Of a DNA stretch of 9,262 nucleotides, positions 6,788-9,262 are shown one piece after another. Both the position numbers and the translations under genes were made by a program. The notes beneath the pieces were generated by a model. The model was not told the origin of the DNA. It saw nothing but the letters and a program-made list of their open reading frames with translations, and made no database searches. Source of the stretch: Wenzhouxiangellaceae bacterium (GTDB taxonomy: Bacteria; Pseudomonadota; Gammaproteobacteria; Xanthomonadales; Wenzhouxiangellaceae); assembly GCA_023258355.1 (NCBI GenBank), contig JALQZL010000054.1, positions 1 through 9,262 on the forward strand, in the 5' to 3' direction. How positions within the stretch are numbered: the stretch's first letter is position 1; every line of letters starts with the position of its first letter.

Positions 6788-7508
6788 GCTCAGCTTGCGG
6801 CAGGGTGCCAAAACGCCGCTGACGTTTAGCAAAATCGGCTAGGGCAATATCCAAATGTTGCTCATCAAAGTCTGGCCAGAGCGTGTCAGTAAAGTACAAC
6901 TCTGTGTAGGCCAACTGCCATAACAAGAAGTTGGAGAGGCGTTGTTCGCCACCAGTGCGAATGAGCAGGTCGGGCGCGGGCAAACCCCGGGTGTAGAGAC
7001 GGTCTTCAAACAAAGCTTCAGTGATCTGCTCGGGCCGCAACACCCCTTGTGTAATTTCGTGGCCTAGCTGCTGGACCGCTTCAACAATCTCGGCATGACC
7101 GCCGTAGTTCACGGCGACGTTCAGAAAAAGCCCGTCATTTTCTCGTGTTTTGGCCTCAGCACGGCGCATGCCATCACGAATAGCGGCATTAAAGGCACTG
7201 CGGTTACCAATGAATCGCAAGCAGACGTTATTTTCGTCAAGTTCCGCCACGTCTCGGTTGAGTGCGTTCAAAAATAGCTCAAGAAGGTGTTTGACTTCCA
7301 CGCTGGGACGTTGCCAATTCTCTGATGAAAAGGCATACACGGTGAGGGTGGAGATACCGCGTTTACCCACCGCTTCGACGGTGCGCTTTAAGGCATCACT
7401 GCCGGCTTGATGACCCTGAGATCGCGGTTGTCCTTGTTGTTCAGCCCATCGGCCATTGCCGTCCATGACAATCGCAATGTGACTGGGCCTGACCATTGAC
7501 TCGGTCAT
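6780..7508 (-). CDS. uppS: Undecaprenyl diphosphate synthase (cis-prenyltransferase) UppS
   Basis: UppS condenses farnesyl diphosphate with eight isopentenyl units to make the C55 lipid carrier for peptidoglycan and O-antigen synthesis. The 242-residue protein carries the cis-prenyltransferase signatures. HIAIVMDGNGRWA holds the metal-binding aspartate D16 (E. coli D26). YAFSSENWQRP is near 58-68. The C-terminal diphosphate-binding block has RTGGEQR at 184-190, followed by LSNFLLWQ and TELYF. The ATG at 7506-7508 lies three bases after the frr stop. A second in-frame ATG four codons later (MVRPSHIAI) is also plausible. In E. coli dxr sits between frr and uppS; here the two genes are almost touching. 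The stop overlaps cdsA by 8 bases. Its substrate supply depends on an isoprenoid pathway not encoded in this window. Confidence 0.97.
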   Translation of the reverse strand: MTESMVRPSHIAIVMDGNGRWAEQQGQPRSQGHQAGSDALKRTVEAVGKRGISTLTVYAFSSENWQRPSVEVKHLLELFLNALNRDVAELDENNVCLRFIGNRSAFNAAIRDGMRRAEAKTRENDGLFLNVAVNYGGHAEIVEAVQQLGHEITQGVLRPEQITEALFEDRLYTRGLPAPDLLIRTGGEQRLSNFLLWQLAYTELYFTDTLWPDFDEQHLDIALADFAKRQRRFGTLPQAEHA

Positions 7509-7511
7509 GGC

Positions 7512-8069
7512 TTAGATTTCCATTAGCTCACGCTCTTTAGAAGCGATCGCATCATCAATTTTTCCAACGAAGCGATCAGTGAGTTCCTGAATCATGGCTT
7601 CCCCCTTTCGAACATCATCTTCTGTGAGTTCTTTGTCTTTCAAGAAGTCTTTGAGTTGACTATTGGCATCTCGGCGAATATTTCTGATGGCCACTTTTGC
7701 TTGTTCCCCCTCGGCATTGACCACTTTCGCCAGATCCGCGCGACGCTCCTCGGTCAGGGCAGGCAAGGGCACCCGAATGTTGGTCCCTGAAGTCGCCGGA
7801 TTAAGCCCAAGGTCTGAGGTCATGATGGCTTTTTCCACAGCCGCCACCATCGACTTGTCGAAAGGCACAACACTCAAAGTCCGCGCGTCCTCAGTATTGA
7901 TGTTGGCGACCTGATTCAATGGCACAACCGAACCATAATATTCAATCGTGATGTGCTCTAAGAGTGATGGATGCGCCCGCCCAGTTCTGATTTTAGCGAG
8001 CTCGCCTATCAACGCTTGGAGCGATTTTGTCATTCGACCTTCAGCTTCTGTTTTGATGTCATTGAGCAT
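7512..8069 (-). CDS. frr: Ribosome recycling factor
   Basis: RRF works with EF-G to split post-termination ribosomes into subunits. The 185 residues are the exact length typical of bacterial RRF. The protein shows the full family pattern: KIRTGRAHPSLLEHI near 26-40, the short beta domain with VPLNQVANI and ARTLSVVPFDKS (48-73), the conserved PLPALTEERR (101-110), and the helical core with VAIRNIRRDAN, which holds R129 and R132, residues important for ribosome binding in E. coli. The start ATG at 8067-8069 is nine bases after the pyrH stop, and the only nearby purine run is a weak TTAGAGAAAAA. The tsf-pyrH-frr order is very widely conserved in bacteria. Nothing is missing. Confidence 0.98.
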   Translation of the reverse strand: MLNDIKTEAEGRMTKSLQALIGELAKIRTGRAHPSLLEHITIEYYGSVVPLNQVANINTEDARTLSVVPFDKSMVAAVEKAIMTSDLGLNPATSGTNIRVPLPALTEERRADLAKVVNAEGEQAKVAIRNIRRDANSQLKDFLKDKELTEDDVRKGEAMIQELTDRFVGKIDDAIASKERELMEI

Positions 8070-8078
8070 GATTTTTCT

Positions 8079-8795
8079 CTAACTCACAAGGGTCCCGACA
8101 TCCTCACCACGGATGAGTCGATCCAATTCGCCAGGACGGTTTAGGTTAATGATTCGGATCGGCATGGACTGGTCGCGGCAAAGCACAATGGCGTTGGTGT
8201 CCATGACTTCAAGTTTCTTCTCAATCACTTCATCATAGCTAATGCGGCTGTACTGAGTGGCGCTTGAATCGGTCATGGGATCTGCTGAGAATATGCCATC
8301 GACTTTGGTGGCTTTGATCATTAAATCAGCACCGATTTCAATGGCTCTCAAGCTCGCCGCCGTGTCTGTTGTGAAGAATGGATTGCCGGTACCTGCCGCA
8401 AAGATCACGGCCCGACTTTTCTCCAGATGACGGATAGCCCGTCGGCGGATAAAGTCCTCACACACTTCTTTGATCGAGATTGCAGACATCACACGCGTCG
8501 TCACACCAGCTGTTTCCAGTGCATCTTGCAACCCAAGGGCGTTCATCACGGTGGCCAACATGCCCATTTGGTCGCCTGTGATTCGGTCAATGCCAGATGC
8601 GGCCAAGCCCTTGCCTCGGAAGATGTTGCCACCACCGATCACAATCCCAATCTGAACACCAGCCTCCACCACCGCTTTCACCTCTTGAGCGATCCGAGAG
8701 CTGATTTTTGGGTCGATGCCGTAATCAAGCTCACCGAGCAGTGCCTCGCCACTGAGTTTCAGGAGGATGCGAGAGACTGTCGGTGAGTTGGACAT
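8079..8795 (-). CDS. pyrH: UMP kinase
   Basis: PyrH phosphorylates UMP to UDP in pyrimidine nucleotide synthesis; bacterial forms are hexamers of the amino acid kinase fold, usually activated by GTP and inhibited by UTP. The 238-residue protein has the family length. Visible motifs are LLKLSGEAL (11-19) for phosphate binding, IGGGNIFRG (53-61), DQMGMLATVMNALGL (75-90 region), GTGNPFFTTDTAA (135-147) for UMP binding, and KATKVDGIFSADP (161-173) for ATP binding, followed by the C-terminal MDTNAIVLCRDQSMPIRI block. The ATG at 8793-8795 comes two bases after the tsf stop, with AAAGGCGG at the end of tsf as a good ribosome binding site. It sits between tsf and frr as in most bacteria. Confidence 0.98.
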   Translation of the reverse strand: MSNSPTVSRILLKLSGEALLGELDYGIDPKISSRIAQEVKAVVEAGVQIGIVIGGGNIFRGKGLAASGIDRITGDQMGMLATVMNALGLQDALETAGVTTRVMSAISIKEVCEDFIRRRAIRHLEKSRAVIFAAGTGNPFFTTDTAASLRAIEIGADLMIKATKVDGIFSADPMTDSSATQYSRISYDEVIEKKLEVMDTNAIVLCRDQSMPIRIINLNRPGELDRLIRGEDVGTLVS

Positions 8796-8797
8796 GA

Positions 8798-9262
8798 TTA
8801 ACCGCCTTTGACTTGTGACATCACTTCCGCTGCAAAATCTTCTTCTTCTTTCTCGATGCCTTCACCGACTTCGATTCTAGAAAAAGCCATGACTTCAGCA
8901 TCTTTCGACTTAAGCAATTGCTCAACGGTGACGTCACCATCCTTCACGAAGGGCTGGCCTGTCAATGTGATCTCTGCCAGACGCTTGTTCAAGCGACCGC
9001 CCACCATTTTTTCAATGATGTCAGCAGGTTTTCCACTGTCAGCCGCTTGTGCAATCAAAATCTCTTTCTCTTTCTCCAAGAAGTCTGCAGGCACATCATC
9101 AGGCTTGATATAGGCTGGATTCAGGGCCGCCACATGCATGGCCAAGTCTCTTGCCAACTCATCATCGCCACCGCGAACAGCGACCATGACGCCAATGCGA
9201 CCACCATGGATGTAGCAGCCCATGTGTGCGCCTTCCACTCGAAGATGTGACAAGCGGCGTAC
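8798..9262 (-). CDS. tsf: Elongation factor Ts, C-terminal part (cut by window edge)
   Basis: EF-Ts regenerates active EF-Tu by releasing GDP. The frame is open to the right edge, so the 5' half of the gene is outside the window and the last 154 codons are present. The TTG at 9251-9253 is an internal leucine, not a start. The visible part matches the second half of the core domain and the C-terminal module of E. coli EF-Ts: GCYIHGGRIGVMVAVRGG, the LAMHVAALNP helix, YIKPDDVPADFL, SGKPADIIEKMVGGRL, LTGQPFVKD and the ending VGEGIEKEEEDFAAEV. The stop is two bases before pyrH. rpsB is expected just upstream, beyond the window. Confidence 0.96.
   Translation of the reverse strand, partial: VRRLSHLRVEGAHMGCYIHGGRIGVMVAVRGGDDELARDLAMHVAALNPAYIKPDDVPADFLEKEKEILIAQAADSGKPADIIEKMVGGRLNKRLAEITLTGQPFVKDGDVTVEQLLKSKDAEVMAFSRIEVGEGIEKEEEDFAAEVMSQVKGG

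Noticed and set aside
6788..6832. Longer N-terminal extension of CdsA
   Set aside because: The 15 extra residues are the end of uppS read in another frame, and CdsA proteins normally begin with MLKxR-type sequence right before the first helix.
6498..6842. Plus-strand 114-residue open frame across the cdsA start and uppS end
   Set aside because: It is antisense to conserved coding sequence on both sides; it is low-complexity Thr/Ala/Pro-rich with no motif or ribosome binding site.

Overview
The window is a stretch of the classic proteobacterial envelope and translation gene cluster, read entirely from the minus strand. The gene set and its order point to a gammaproteobacterium: tsf, pyrH, frr, uppS, cdsA, rseP, bamA, skp, lpxD, fabZ, lpxA in the direction of transcription. 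The placement of uppS directly after frr resembles the Pseudomonas-type arrangement more than the E. coli one. I cannot name a genus from sequence reading alone. Base composition looks roughly balanced and even along the window. I see no mobile elements, RNA genes, CRISPR arrays or foreign-looking islands.

Layout in transcription order, from high to low coordinates: the 3' part of tsf (elongation factor Ts) enters from the right edge. It is followed by pyrH (UMP kinase), frr (ribosome recycling factor), uppS (undecaprenyl diphosphate synthase) and cdsA (CDP-diglyceride synthase). A 68-base gap, the largest in the window, separates cdsA from rseP (site-2 protease of the sigma-E stress pathway). 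Then come bamA (outer-membrane protein assembly), skp/ompH (periplasmic chaperone), lpxD (lipid A acyltransferase), fabZ (hydroxyacyl-ACP dehydratase) and the first 24 codons of lpxA, which runs off the left edge. Spacing is very tight: neighbours are separated by 1 to 9 bases or overlap by 1 to 14 bases, except for gaps of 40 bases (rseP-bamA) and 68 bases (cdsA-rseP). This suggests cotranscription and translational coupling. No promoter or terminator is convincing inside the window.

The genes share a theme. tsf, pyrH and frr serve translation and pyrimidine supply. uppS and cdsA make the lipid carrier for the wall and the activated phospholipid precursor. rseP, bamA and skp handle outer-membrane protein biogenesis and its stress response. 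lpxD, fabZ and lpxA build lipid A and share the hydroxyacyl-ACP pool with fatty acid synthesis.

This is mostly ordinary, highly conserved housekeeping DNA, and I do not see an undescribed system. Two points deserve a second look. First, dxr is missing from both places where it usually sits in this cluster. Second, BamA carries a canonical EF-hand-type calcium-binding loop in what aligns with extracellular loop 3 of its barrel. Minor points are the unusual cysteine placement in BamA and the 14-base fabZ/lpxA overlap containing a duplicated ribosome-binding-like element.
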